This document shows positions 1 to 8,553 of a DNA stretch of 44,232 nt, in pieces. A program made the position numbers and the translations under genes. Source of the DNA: Planctomycetota bacterium (GTDB lineage Bacteria > Planctomycetota > UBA1135 > UBA2386); NCBI GenBank assembly GCA_016795295.1, contig JAEUHP010000078.1, forward strand, positions 1 through 44,232. The letters run 5' to 3'. Position 1 is the first letter of the stretch. Every line of letters starts with the position of its first letter. Below the pieces are notes generated by a model. The model was not told the DNA's origin. It made no database searches and saw only the letters and a list, made by a program, of their open reading frames with translations.

Positions 1-686
1 AACTCCACTGCGCCGGACCGGACCTGCGCCTTGGCGTAGAACGGCGCCGTCGGCGTCGGCCACTGCGCCGCGCACTCTGGCAAGGCGGCCAGCCAAGCCG
101 GACTCGGTGCCGCGCTCCACACGGCCAGGGAGATGCCGTCCACTGCGGCTCCGTTGCCATCCACGACGGTGCAGGCGAGGGCCGCCGCTCGCTGCAGGCG
201 GCAGACGTGGTGCCCACCAGCCAACAGTTGCGGGGTCACGTCCAACGGCTGGCAGCCGGGGGCATAGAGCGCGCAGTGCCCTTGAGGTGGTGGGTTCGGC
301 ACCACCAAGCGACCCTGCACCGCAAGCCAACGCTGTTGGGCACCGCACGGCAAAGGTGTGGCCAAGGCCCCGTCCCAGAGGAGCGCCTGGGCATTGTCGA
401 CCAGCCGCCCGGCCGCGTCCTGGATTTCGAGGGTCAGCCAGGCGCTCTCTGGAGATTGGCTTGCGGGCGGGTCGGGCAACACCTCGACCCGGTGGCTGAC
501 GCCGTGGGCATCGGACGTCAACGATGGCACAGCGCTCTGGCTCGCATGAAGCGTTTCGGTTGTCGTGGGATCGGCCCCCGGCAGACTCGCGACCCAGAGC
601 CATGCCGCACAGGCGAGAGCGAGCGTGACTACCAGCCAACGAATGCGGCGGGAGACTGCCTGCCGGACAATCACTTGCATTCGCAT
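1..686 (-). CDS. Membrane-anchored protein of unknown function (3' end cut off by window edge)
   Basis: The minus strand is open without a stop from the ATG at 686 to the window edge, about 228 codons. A second in-frame ATG lies at 680. The N-terminus is basic (several Arg) and followed by a hydrophobic stretch around residues 16-34, so it is a signal anchor or uncleaved signal peptide with the rest outside the cytoplasm. The remainder is rich in Pro, Ala and Leu with regularly spaced Cys. It includes a stretch around residues 180-195 (VVDGNGAAVDGISLAVW) that resembles carboxypeptidase-regulatory-like or other beta-sandwich repeats. That resemblance is weak. No catalytic motif is visible. It is transcribed away from the SDR and flippase genes. 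I am fairly sure it is a gene because codon use and hydrophobic pattern are natural throughout, but its function is unknown. Confidence 0.7.
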   Translation of the reverse strand, partial: MRMQVIVRQAVSRRIRWLVVTLALACAAWLWVASLPGADPTTTETLHASQSAVPSLTSDAHGVSHRVEVLPDPPASQSPESAWLTLEIQDAAGRLVDNAQALLWDGALATPLPCGAQQRWLAVQGRLVVPNPPPQGHCALYAPGCQPLDVTPQLLAGGHHVCRLQRAAALACTVVDGNGAAVDGISLAVWSAAPSPAWLAALPECAAQWPTPTAPFYAKAQVRSGAVE

Positions 687-903
687 GGGTCGGTCCCAAT
701 CTGGATAAGGGAGGTGCACAGTTGCAGTCCGGCTGCCCGGGAAGGATCGCTGACGGCGACCCAGACGCGCACCCGAGCGCCGCTGCCCACGCACTTGCAG
801 ACTACCCCGGTCCACTGCCCCCGCAAGCCCCCCACCGCATCGAATCACGGGGCCTTTCCGTACCCACCAGCCCCAGCACAAAGCCATCCCCACCCAGAAC
901 AAC
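687..903. other. Intergenic gap between divergent genes
   Basis: This stretch separates the minus-strand anchored protein from the SDR gene. The plus strand is very rich in C and poor in G, especially from about 820 onward. I see no convincing promoter, terminator or RNA gene in it. The true start of the SDR gene may lie in its right part. Confidence 0.4.
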
Positions 904-939
904 ATTGCCCCCCACCGCCCCCGCGCAACACTACCCCCC

Positions 940-1728
940 CTGCCCGTCCCGGACCGCGCCCCCCAAACCACCCGCCCCTTCGCCGGCAAGGTCGCCATCG
1001 TCACCGGCGCCGGCGGCGGCATCGGCCGCGCCCTCGCCCGCGGCTTTGCCGCCGACGGTGCCCAAGTGCTCGCCTGCGGCCGCCGCCCCGACACCCTCAC
1101 CGAAACCGCGCGCACCGCCCCCGACGCCATCCACTGCCTCGCCGGCGACCTCGCCGACCTCCAGACCGTCGACCGCCTGTTCGCCGAAGCCGCTCGGCGT
1201 TTCGGCCGCGTCGACATCCTGATCAACAACGCCGCCGTCTACCCCAAACAACCGTTCCTGACCATGGACCGCGCCACTTGGCAGCGGTCCATGAACGTCA
1301 ACGTGCTCGCCCTCGCCGAGTGCTGCCGCCAGGCCCTGCCGTTCATGCAGCGCCAGCACCATGGCCGGATCCTCAACCTCGGCTCGTTCGCCTGGCGCGC
1401 CGCGTTGGCGAACGGCACCGACTACGCCGCGTCGAAGGCCGCGGTGATGGCGTTCACCCGCGCCTTGGCGGCGGAGATCGACCGCAACCAGTACCCCGAC
1501 ATCCTGGTCAACGAGTTCATCCCGGGCATCGTCAAAACCGGCATGAGCGACGAGGGCGACGATGCCGAACACGTCTACCCCGGAGCACGGCGCGTCGTGT
1601 TGCTGCCGCCGGGCGGACCGCACGGCCGCACCTTCCTGCGCGGCGAACTGCACCAAGACCACGTGCCGTCGCTGCTCGGCCGCGCGCGGCGGGCCGTGCA
1701 GAGACTGCTCGGGGGCAAGCCGCAGTGA
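940..1728 (+). CDS. Short-chain dehydrogenase/reductase (SDR), start uncertain
   Basis: This is a classical SDR NAD(P)-dependent oxidoreductase; the substrate cannot be read from sequence. The cofactor motif TGAGGGIG falls at residues 22-29 if translation begins at the CTG at 940. The NNAA motif, a catalytic Ser in LNLGSFA and the Tyr-Lys pair in YAASK are all present. The in-frame stop upstream is at 751-753, and between it and the first GTG at 1066 there is no ATG, GTG or TTG. The GTG at 1066 would remove the whole Rossmann nucleotide motif. Translation must therefore use a rare start (ATT at 904 or CTG at 940 are candidates), or an upstream frameshift hides the start. The stop overlaps the GTG of the flippase by 4 bases, so the two are probably translationally coupled in a glycan operon. 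Confidence 0.85.
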   Translation: MPVPDRAPQTTRPFAGKVAIVTGAGGGIGRALARGFAADGAQVLACGRRPDTLTETARTAPDAIHCLAGDLADLQTVDRLFAEAARRFGRVDILINNAAVYPKQPFLTMDRATWQRSMNVNVLALAECCRQALPFMQRQHHGRILNLGSFAWRAALANGTDYAASKAAVMAFTRALAAEIDRNQYPDILVNEFIPGIVKTGMSDEGDDAEHVYPGARRVVLLPPGGPHGRTFLRGELHQDHVPSLLGRARRAVQRLLGGKPQ

Positions 1729-3182
1729 CCGAAGCCGGCACGCAGCTCGACTCCCGCACCGTGAAACGCGGTGCCCTGTGGACCCTGGCCGGCTTCGGCG
1801 CCGGCCAAGTGGTGCGTTTCCTGTCGGGCATCGTGCTGGTGCGCTGGGTGTTCCAGGAAGCCGACTTCGGCGTTGCGGCGTTGGTGTTCGGCTTCCTGCA
1901 GGGCTTGATGAACTTCGCCGATCTGGGCCTCGCGGCCTCGATCGTGCAGAACCCGGCGGGCCACACGCGCGAGTTCCGCAGCACGGCGTGGACCCTGCAG
2001 GCGCTGCGCGGCCTGTTGCTGGCGGGGCTGGCGTGGGCCGTGGCGCCATGGGCGGCGCAGTTCTACGAAGAGCCGCTGCTGGCCGAATTGATCCCCTATG
2101 CGGCGATCGGGCTGTGCATCACCAGCCTTGGGCCGACCAGCTACCACGTCGCCAGCCGCAACCTGGGCCTGTCGCGCACCGTGGCAGTGGACCTCGGCAC
2201 CCAGGTGGCGGCCGCAGCGCTGAACATCGGCTGGGGCCTGCTCGACCCACGGCCGCACGTATTGGTTTGGGGCGCGGTCGCATCGGCGGTGCTGCGCTGG
2301 GTGCTGATCCGGGCTCTCATGGGCAGCGACGACCGGCTGGCGTGGCATCGCCCGTCGCTGCGCGCGATCCTGCAGTTCGGCAAGTGGGCGTGCCTGGGCT
2401 CGATCCTGACCTTCGCTTCGAGCCAAGCGGACCGCTTGATCTTCGGCGCGATGATCCCGATCGCGTTCTTGGGGGTGTACGCGCAGGCGGCGAACCTGGC
2501 CTCGATTCCGACCGAAGTGCTCGGCCGGCTGATCGTGGGTGTGCTGTTCCCGGTGCTGAGCCGGCGCTGGAGCGAACAGCGCCTCGACCACGACTTCTTC
2601 GCGCGGGCTCGGCGGCCGGTGCAGGCGCTCGCCGGGTTCGTGCTGGCGTGCCTGTGCGGCGCGGGACCGGCGGCGGTCGGGTTCTTGTTCCCGCCGAACT
2701 ACGCAGACGCAGGCTGGATGGTGCAGATCCTGGCGGCGGGTTGCTGGATCGGCACGGCCCTCGACGGCCCGCGCATGTGGCTCCTGATCGCCAGCGGCCA
2801 CAACCGCTGGTCGTCGTTCGCGGCGGGCTGCAAGCTGGTCGGCATGGTGGCACTGTTGCCGCTCGGACACCGGCTGGGCGGCTTCCCCGGGGCGATGGTC
2901 GCCTATGCGACGGCGGACCTGCTGAAGTACGGCGCGTCGGTGTGGGGCTGCCGGCAGATCGGCGTGCTCGATCTGCGCACCGACGGCCTGATGACGGTGT
3001 GGTTCGTCGCGGCGAGCGGCGTGGCGTGGCTGGTGCACGAAGGAGCCATGCTGGCCAGCGGCTCGTGCTTCTGGACCGGGCTCGCGGTGCTGGCCGTCGA
3101 AGCGCTGCTGTGGCTGCCGTTCGCCGCACCGCTGCTGCGGCGCAAGTCAGCCGCGGGCCAGGATCGCGTCGGCGACGCGTAG
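1725..3182 (+). CDS. Polysaccharide/lipid-linked oligosaccharide flippase (Wzx-like)
   Basis: A 485-residue polytopic membrane protein with about 12-14 hydrophobic segments, of the polysaccharide synthase/MATE-like flippase superfamily. Family members move undecaprenyl-linked glycan units across the inner membrane. The N-terminus (TVKRGALWTLAGFGAGQVVRF) has the typical Arg/Lys-rich start and first helix of the family, and the length fits. The GTG start at 1725 is chosen because it overlaps the SDR stop (GTGA) and gives the expected N-terminus. The 3' end overlaps the converging GMC oxidoreductase gene by 36 bp. With the glycosyltransferases downstream it suggests a surface polysaccharide locus. 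The exact substrate is not predictable. Confidence 0.9.
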   Translation: MTEAGTQLDSRTVKRGALWTLAGFGAGQVVRFLSGIVLVRWVFQEADFGVAALVFGFLQGLMNFADLGLAASIVQNPAGHTREFRSTAWTLQALRGLLLAGLAWAVAPWAAQFYEEPLLAELIPYAAIGLCITSLGPTSYHVASRNLGLSRTVAVDLGTQVAAAALNIGWGLLDPRPHVLVWGAVASAVLRWVLIRALMGSDDRLAWHRPSLRAILQFGKWACLGSILTFASSQADRLIFGAMIPIAFLGVYAQAANLASIPTEVLGRLIVGVLFPVLSRRWSEQRLDHDFFARARRPVQALAGFVLACLCGAGPAAVGFLFPPNYADAGWMVQILAAGCWIGTALDGPRMWLLIASGHNRWSSFAAGCKLVGMVALLPLGHRLGGFPGAMVAYATADLLKYGASVWGCRQIGVLDLRTDGLMTVWFVAASGVAWLVHEGAMLASGSCFWTGLAVLAVEALLWLPFAAPLLRRKSAAGQDRVGDA

Positions 3183-4766
3183 CGCGTTCGCGGCGATGGT
3201 CAGGCTCGGGTTGGTGCCGCCGCTGGAGGGCAGGAACGAGCCGTCGACCACGTAGAGATTGTCGAGTTCGTGGGCGCGGTTGTGGCGATCGAGCACCGAC
3301 TGCCGTGGATCGTCGCCGAACCGGCAGGTGCCGCAGGCGTGGCCGTAGTTGAGGTTGTTGACGCCGCCGAGGAACGTCAATTGGCCGCGACCGAGGCGGG
3401 CGCGCAGCAGCTGGCGGTAGCGCGCATTGCGGGCCATCAGTTCTTGGCGGTAGCGGTAGTGGAAGCGCATGCCGCTCGGCGTGGTCGCGTCCGGGACCAC
3501 GTGGTTGTCCGCGTAGGGCAGGTCTTCGACGATGGTGGCGAACACGCCGGCGTGCTGGAAGTAGAGGCCTGCGGCCGCCGAGGCCGGACGCAAGAAGGGC
3601 CGCACCAACGGCCGCCACCACTTCGGATCGCGGCTCTCCTTGGCGCGCAAGTAGCTGAAGATCTGCCAGCGGTCGACGGCGACTCCCATGGTCTGGAAGG
3701 TGCCGAGCTTGACCCCGTCGACCAGGTAGAAGTCGTTCAGCGCGATGCTCTTCTGCGGGCCCGCGGTGGCCGGCCGGCCGGTGGGCTTGATCGCCACCAT
3801 GTCGCTGGTGTGCAGCATCAGGTTGCGCCCGACCAGGCCACTGCCGTTGGCCAGCCCCTGCGGCCACTCGGCGCTGCGCGAACGCAGCAGCAGCACCGGC
3901 GACATCAGCGAACCCGCGGCCAGGATCACCAGCTTGCCGCGCACGGCGAATTCGGCACCGCCCTGACGCACGTGCACGCGCTGCACCTCGCGGCGCCCGG
4001 CCTCCAGTGCGAGCACTTCGCAGTCGGCCAGCAACTTCGCGCCGTGCTGCTGCAGCGCCGGCATGAGGCAGGCCCAGCCGGCGTCCTGTTTGCACTGCTT
4101 GGCGCAGAAGTGGCCGCCGCAGTTCTGGCAGTCGGGCACGAACCGGCAGCCGACATGGGCGCGGTACGGATGCAGCCCCTTGCCGGCCAGCAGCTCGAAC
4201 AGTTGCGCATCGCGTTCGCTGAGCGGGGGCGGCGCCGGCAGGTCGTCCGCGGCGACGTCCAAGGGATCGCGGGTGCCGCACACCGAAAACAACCGTTCGG
4301 CGGCGCGGTAGTACGGCAGCAGGTCGGCGTAAGCGATCGGCCACTGCTCCGGCAGCGTGCTCTCGGCCGCCTGCTGGTGCTGGGCACGCGGCGCGAAGTC
4401 GAGCGGCCGCAGCCGTTCCAGTTGCGCCGCGTAGAGCGTGCTCGAACCGCCGGTGCCGCAGCCGAGCGGGGCATGGAAGGTCAGTGCGCCGAAGCTGGTG
4501 TCGCCCGAGATCGGCACCGGCCAGCGCCCTCCCTGCAGCAGCGTCGCCGGGGAATCGCCGGTTCGGATGCTGGCAGGATGGGGGCTGCCGTCCTTGGGCA
4601 TGGCGGCCGGATCGTGCAGGAAGTGCCCCTTTTCGACGAACAGCACGCTGCGCCCGGCCTTGGCCAGCTGGCTGCCGACCACGGCCCCCCCGAGTCCGGC
4701 ACCGACGACGACCACGTCCCACAGTGGTTGGTCGGGGTTCTGGGCCAGGAACGGGCTGGGCGGCAT
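3147..4766 (-). CDS. GMC-family FAD-dependent oxidoreductase
   Basis: A 539-residue flavoprotein of the glucose-methanol-choline oxidoreductase family. The ADP-binding motif GAGLGG starts at residue 22, with the ribose-binding Glu in LFVEKG at about residue 45. The C-terminal GMC domain carries the catalytic His in HACGTCRFG and the partner Asn in GGTNPSLT. A Cys-rich stretch around residues 205-235 (CQNCGGHFCAKQCK and flanking Cys) occurs in a bacterial GMC subgroup and could bind metal; this is inference. The ATG at 4766 is chosen because the FAD motif begins shortly after it. A TTG at 4913 overlaps the upstream stop and would add 49 residues that look non-conserved. It follows two glycosyltransferases on the same strand and probably oxidises a sugar or lipid alcohol, but the substrate is unknown. 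Confidence 0.88.
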   Translation of the reverse strand: MPPSPFLAQNPDQPLWDVVVVGAGLGGAVVGSQLAKAGRSVLFVEKGHFLHDPAAMPKDGSPHPASIRTGDSPATLLQGGRWPVPISGDTSFGALTFHAPLGCGTGGSSTLYAAQLERLRPLDFAPRAQHQQAAESTLPEQWPIAYADLLPYYRAAERLFSVCGTRDPLDVAADDLPAPPPLSERDAQLFELLAGKGLHPYRAHVGCRFVPDCQNCGGHFCAKQCKQDAGWACLMPALQQHGAKLLADCEVLALEAGRREVQRVHVRQGGAEFAVRGKLVILAAGSLMSPVLLLRSRSAEWPQGLANGSGLVGRNLMLHTSDMVAIKPTGRPATAGPQKSIALNDFYLVDGVKLGTFQTMGVAVDRWQIFSYLRAKESRDPKWWRPLVRPFLRPASAAAGLYFQHAGVFATIVEDLPYADNHVVPDATTPSGMRFHYRYRQELMARNARYRQLLRARLGRGQLTFLGGVNNLNYGHACGTCRFGDDPRQSVLDRHNRAHELDNLYVVDGSFLPSSGGTNPSLTIAANALRVADAILARG

Positions 4767-4909
4767 GCCAGGTTGCGGGACGGGGGAGGACGGGGCAGCG
4801 CGAACGCGTACTGTGGCCGAAAGCAGCCGGCGAAATCCAGGAGAACCGACGGCCACGATTCCTCCAACTGGAATTGCTCGATCCCTCGCGAACTCTTGGT
4901 TTTCGCCAC

Positions 4910-6400
4910 TCAATCGGCGAGTTCGACCACCAACAGCCCCGGTTCAGCGCGCCGCACGGTGCCGTGTTCGGCCAGCCAAGCCGCGACCTGCGGATCGTCA
5001 CCGGGAGCGATCCGGTCGACGTACCAGCGGCCGCCGCGGGCGCGCACCTCGGCCAGCACTGCGGCGGTCACGCCATCGCTGGGGAGCACGAAGCCGCGCC
5101 GCCGGCTCTGCCAGAACAGCACCGGCTCTTCGTAGTTGTTCGGCCGCCGCCAGAACGGATCGAACCGCGGTTTGCCCGAACGCACCACCAGCAGGGCTTC
5201 GGGCGGCATCGTGGCGCGCAGCTCGGCGCCCAGAGCCACGATCGGATGCGCACGTTCCGCGGCGTAGCGTTGGTGTTCGCGGTGCAGCTGCCAAACTCCA
5301 CCAGCGACCAGCCCGAGCAGCAACAGCACCCCGAAGCGCCCAGGGCGCGCCGGCAGCGCGCGCGCCAGCCACCAACTGCCCGCGAACGCGCCGAACGCGT
5401 GGTACTGCGGCCCCATGGCGGCACTGTGGCTGTAGCGGAGGGCGCCGAGGACGCCGAGTGCGGTCACGAGCAACACGGCCGCATCGCTGCGGTCGAAGCG
5501 GCGCCGCACCAGGAGCCACAGGCCGGCCAGCACGCCGACCGGCCCGACCCCGAACTCGAGCGTGGCGTTGAAAGCGGCACGCCACAGCCATGGCTGCAGC
5601 AGATGTTCGAGGTCGGGGCTCTTGGTGTCGCCGAACGTCACCCCGAAAGTGAGCCCAGTCGACAAGCCGAGCCGACGAGCGTGCCAGAGCCACAGACCCA
5701 GGCACCCGAGCGCGGCCAGCAACGCGACCCAAACCGGCACTCGACGCAGGACCGCCGGGGCACCGAGCAACGCCCACAGCCCCACCAATGCCAGCCACTG
5801 CGCACTGGTGGGCTTGGTGAGCATCGCCAACGTGCACAGCAGAGTGGCGCCGATCAGCCAGGCCGAACGCTGGTGACGCAGGAACCCCAAGGCAACCCAC
5901 AAGCCGGCGACGCCGAACAGCGTGCTGGTCGGATCCGGAATCAGGCGGGTGGCGGTGGCCGCGAACTGCCCGCCGCACACCAGCGCAGCGCCGCCGAGGA
6001 ACGCCGCCCTGGAACCGCAGCGCCGTTCGAGCACGTGGAACCACAGGGTTGCCGACAGCACCGAGGCCACCAGCGAGAGCCAGCGACCGGGCCACGCCGC
6101 ACCCGCGTCCCCCGCCAAGGCCCCGACCATCGCTTGGTAGAGCGGCCACTCGCATTCGACGCTGCCGTCGGTGTCGCCGCGCCAATCGACGCGCGGCTGC
6201 AGCAGGTCGAAGTCCTCCCGCGCCAGATTCACGGCGATCGCCATGGTGTCCGCTTCGCGCCACGAGGCGCCGAGCGGCTGGCCGCAGCACCAAACGGCCA
6301 GCAAGGTGGCGTGCAGCAGCAGGAGCAGGCCGAAGGCACGCCGCAGCCCCGTCTCGGGCGCACTGGTCGTGTCCCACCAGCATGACCGCGACTTGGACAC
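4910..6400 (-). CDS. GT39/PMT-like membrane glycosyltransferase
   Basis: A 496-residue integral membrane protein resembling the dolichyl-phosphate-mannose mannosyltransferase/ArnT superfamily (GT39/GT83, PMT_2). These use polyprenyl-phosphate sugars on the outer face of the inner membrane. After the first membrane helix (about residues 23-38) comes READ at 47-50, in the place where the family has its acidic catalytic residue in the first outer loop. About ten more hydrophobic segments follow, then a soluble C-terminal part from about residue 380. The GTG start at 6400 sits one base after the stop of the GT4-like gene, so the two are co-transcribed. Acceptor and donor are unknown. Confidence 0.8.
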   Translation of the reverse strand: MSKSRSCWWDTTSAPETGLRRAFGLLLLLHATLLAVWCCGQPLGASWREADTMAIAVNLAREDFDLLQPRVDWRGDTDGSVECEWPLYQAMVGALAGDAGAAWPGRWLSLVASVLSATLWFHVLERRCGSRAAFLGGAALVCGGQFAATATRLIPDPTSTLFGVAGLWVALGFLRHQRSAWLIGATLLCTLAMLTKPTSAQWLALVGLWALLGAPAVLRRVPVWVALLAALGCLGLWLWHARRLGLSTGLTFGVTFGDTKSPDLEHLLQPWLWRAAFNATLEFGVGPVGVLAGLWLLVRRRFDRSDAAVLLVTALGVLGALRYSHSAAMGPQYHAFGAFAGSWWLARALPARPGRFGVLLLLGLVAGGVWQLHREHQRYAAERAHPIVALGAELRATMPPEALLVVRSGKPRFDPFWRRPNNYEEPVLFWQSRRRGFVLPSDGVTAAVLAEVRARGGRWYVDRIAPGDDPQVAAWLAEHGTVRRAEPGLLVVELAD

Positions 6401-6401
6401 G

Positions 6402-7595
6402 CTACGGGCCCGTGGGCGGGGTCTGGGGCAGTCCCGGCGGCGGCGTTCGCCCCGCGCGCTCGTCGAGGCGTTGCAGCAGCACGGCGCAGCGGCGCTCGAT
6501 CACGCGAGCCCAGGTGAAGTCGTGGCTGCGCAGCAGCGCATGGGCCCCCAACTGCTCGCGCAGCGGCCGATCCTCGGCGACGCGGCGCAGCAGTTCGACC
6601 CACGCCGTCTCGTCGTCGGGCGGCGCCAACAGCCCTTCCCGGCCCTCGCGCACCACCCAGCCAGCGGCTTCCGGCGACAGCAAGCACGGCAGGCCCGCGG
6701 CGAGTGCCAGGTAGGTGACCAACGGACTGCCCTCCTCGAAACTCGGCAGCACGAACGCATCGGCACGGCCGTAGAGCCCGGCGAGGTCCCCGGTGTGCGG
6801 GTGGTGCTCGACGTCGGGACGACGCAGCTGGGCCTGGCACCGCTCGGCGATCTCGGGCGCGAGATCCCCCACCAGCACCAGAGTGGCCCGCGGCGCGGCC
6901 CGCTCCCAGGCCCGCAGCAAGTGCGGCAGGCCTTTGCGCACGATGCCGTTCGCCACGAACAGAAAACGCGGCCGGTCGCTGCGCTGGGGCTCGGGGCGGA
7001 ACGAGGCCGGATCCCAACCATAGCTCGAGGGCAGCAACTGCCCGGGTTGGGCGCCGATCGCCGTCAGCGAACGACTGGTCCAGGGACTGCAGGTGAACAG
7101 ATAGTCCGCGAGCCGCACCCGTTCGGATTCGTCGGCAATCTCGGCTTCCCCGGGAATCCCGGTCGGCGGCCAACCGATCGCGGCATGCGCACGCAGCAGC
7201 GCGTCGCGGTGGGACGGCAAGGCGGTGTTGACGACCTCCATCACCGCCGCGCCGCCACGGTCGCGAACGGCGCGGTAGGCGGCGGCATCCACCGACGGAA
7301 ACAGCCAAGCGACGTCCCCCTCGCGGAGATCGGCGAGGAACCGTCGCACCACCGTGCGCCGCAACCAGCCGGGTTCACCGGCCACGCGATGCACGACTCG
7401 GGCCAGACCGTGCGGCAAAGCGGTTCGCTGGTAAGTTCGCTGCAACGGCGACTCGGCACTGGTGAGCCAGTAGCTGGGTGTGACGCGGCGCCGCAGCGAG
7501 TCACTGGCCACCAACGCATCCAACATGCTCAATGCCGCACCCGCGATACCCGTAGCGCGAGCACACCAGGGGAACAGCAAGTGGAGTCGAAACAT
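6402..7595 (-). CDS. Glycosyltransferase, GT4-like (GT-B fold)
   Basis: A 397-residue cytoplasmic glycosyltransferase. The C-terminal half has the GT-B nucleotide-sugar domain: FLFVANGIVRKGLPHLLRAW, then VLVGD, then PSFEEGSP and GLPCLLS. In most GT4 enzymes the EX7E motif reads EGxPxxxxEAxA. Here the second Glu position is Leu (EGSPLVTYLALA), so it is either a divergent subfamily or has altered catalysis. The N-terminal acceptor domain is divergent. The ATG start at 7595 is near the end of an intergenic gap of about 20 bp after the acyltransferase stop. It lies in a minus-strand run with the membrane glycosyltransferase and GMC oxidoreductase, consistent with glycan assembly. Confidence 0.85.
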   Translation of the reverse strand: MFRLHLLFPWCARATGIAGAALSMLDALVASDSLRRRVTPSYWLTSAESPLQRTYQRTALPHGLARVVHRVAGEPGWLRRTVVRRFLADLREGDVAWLFPSVDAAAYRAVRDRGGAAVMEVVNTALPSHRDALLRAHAAIGWPPTGIPGEAEIADESERVRLADYLFTCSPWTSRSLTAIGAQPGQLLPSSYGWDPASFRPEPQRSDRPRFLFVANGIVRKGLPHLLRAWERAAPRATLVLVGDLAPEIAERCQAQLRRPDVEHHPHTGDLAGLYGRADAFVLPSFEEGSPLVTYLALAAGLPCLLSPEAAGWVVREGREGLLAPPDDETAWVELLRRVAEDRPLREQLGAHALLRSHDFTWARVIERRCAVLLQRLDERAGRTPPPGLPQTPPTGP

Positions 7596-7616
7596 CGACG
7601 AAGGGGGCGCGCCGCG

Positions 7617-8543
7617 TCAGTTTATTCCGGCACCCGGTCGATTCCAGCGGCGACCCGCGCCGGGCGGCGCTGCGTTGCCATGGGCGTCACCGCTCCCCAC
7701 GGCGGCCCGGAATCGCCCCTCGACGAGGTCCCGCAGGCGCCGGCTGTCGCCGCCCACTTGCTCGGGCCGGTCGACGGCCAAGGTCTCGACGACCAGGCGG
7801 GGCTGGCGCGCCGGCGGCCGGTAGAGGGGCGTCGCATGGGAGAGGTAGACCGGGTCACAGCGCAGCAGCAGCGACACCACCGGCACGCCCGCCCGGCAGG
7901 CGATCGCAAACGCGATGCGGTCGAAGGGCCGCAGCTCCCCTTCGGGCGAACGGGTGCCTTCGGGAAAGACGAACAGGTGCATGCCGGCCCGAAGCCGCAC
8001 CATGGCCTCGTCGAGCACGTTCCCCACCGACCCGGGATCCAGACTCGGCCCCTCGAAGTGCATCGCCTGCGCCAACAGCGCACCGATCAGGCGCTGCCGG
8101 TAGACCGCCGGCTTGACCAAGGTGCAGCACTCCCCGAGCAGGACGATCAACGCGGTGGGATCGAGCGACGTCGGATGGTTGGCCACCACCACGCACGGCC
8201 CGGGCGGCAACTGCAGGCGCACCTGCCGGGCGTCGAACGAGATGATCCGGAACACGCGCAACCACCAGTGCATGCACCGCAGGCCGACCGCACACAGGCG
8301 CTGCAGGCGGCGCGCCCGCTCCACGGGCGACCAGCCGCGGCAGGCGCCAACGACCCGGAAGACGGCGTAGGGCAGGATGCCGCTCGGCAGCACCAGGAGG
8401 TACAGCCCGACGGTGACCACCACCCGCAGCGTGCGCAGGCCACGCCACAAGGGGTCGAGGGGTCGGGGCGGCAGCGGGCTCACGGCGGCGTTGTAGGGAG
8501 CGGCACGGCAAAGCGCGAGCAAATCGCGCGCGGCACGCGGCAC
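7617..8543 (-). CDS. PlsC-type 1-acylglycerol-3-phosphate acyltransferase family protein
   Basis: A 308-residue lysophospholipid acyltransferase-family protein (LPLAT, PlsC domain). The catalytic NHX4D motif is NHPTSLD at residues 122-128 and the substrate motif is FPEGTR at 193-198. One or two hydrophobic segments at about residues 40-65 anchor it to the inner membrane. Family members acylate lysophosphatidic acid or other lipid acceptors. The GTG at 8543 gives the longest form and leaves 10 bp to the divergent scpA start. A GTG at 8483 (20 residues shorter) would leave a 70 bp divergent control region and is a real alternative. It may act in phospholipid synthesis or in acylation of a product of the neighbouring glycan genes. 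Confidence 0.88.
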   Translation of the reverse strand: MPRAARDLLALCRAAPYNAAVSPLPPRPLDPLWRGLRTLRVVVTVGLYLLVLPSGILPYAVFRVVGACRGWSPVERARRLQRLCAVGLRCMHWWLRVFRIISFDARQVRLQLPPGPCVVVANHPTSLDPTALIVLLGECCTLVKPAVYRQRLIGALLAQAMHFEGPSLDPGSVGNVLDEAMVRLRAGMHLFVFPEGTRSPEGELRPFDRIAFAIACRAGVPVVSLLLRCDPVYLSHATPLYRPPARQPRLVVETLAVDRPEQVGGDSRRLRDLVEGRFRAAVGSGDAHGNAAPPGAGRRWNRPGAGIN

Positions 8544-8553
8544 GCCGTTCGGT

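Noticed and set aside
207..1724. Long plus-strand open frame continuous with the flippase
   Set aside because: It is a chance extension in GC-rich sequence. It overlaps the minus-strand anchored protein and the SDR gene and has no protein-like pattern before 1725.
1066..1728. SDR gene starting at the GTG at 1066
   Set aside because: This would drop the nucleotide-binding TGxxxGIG motif, which is intact upstream in the same frame.
2317..5001. Long minus-strand frame over the flippase and GMC gene
   Set aside because: Its residues are Arg/Pro/Ala-rich shadow translation of the real genes in another frame.
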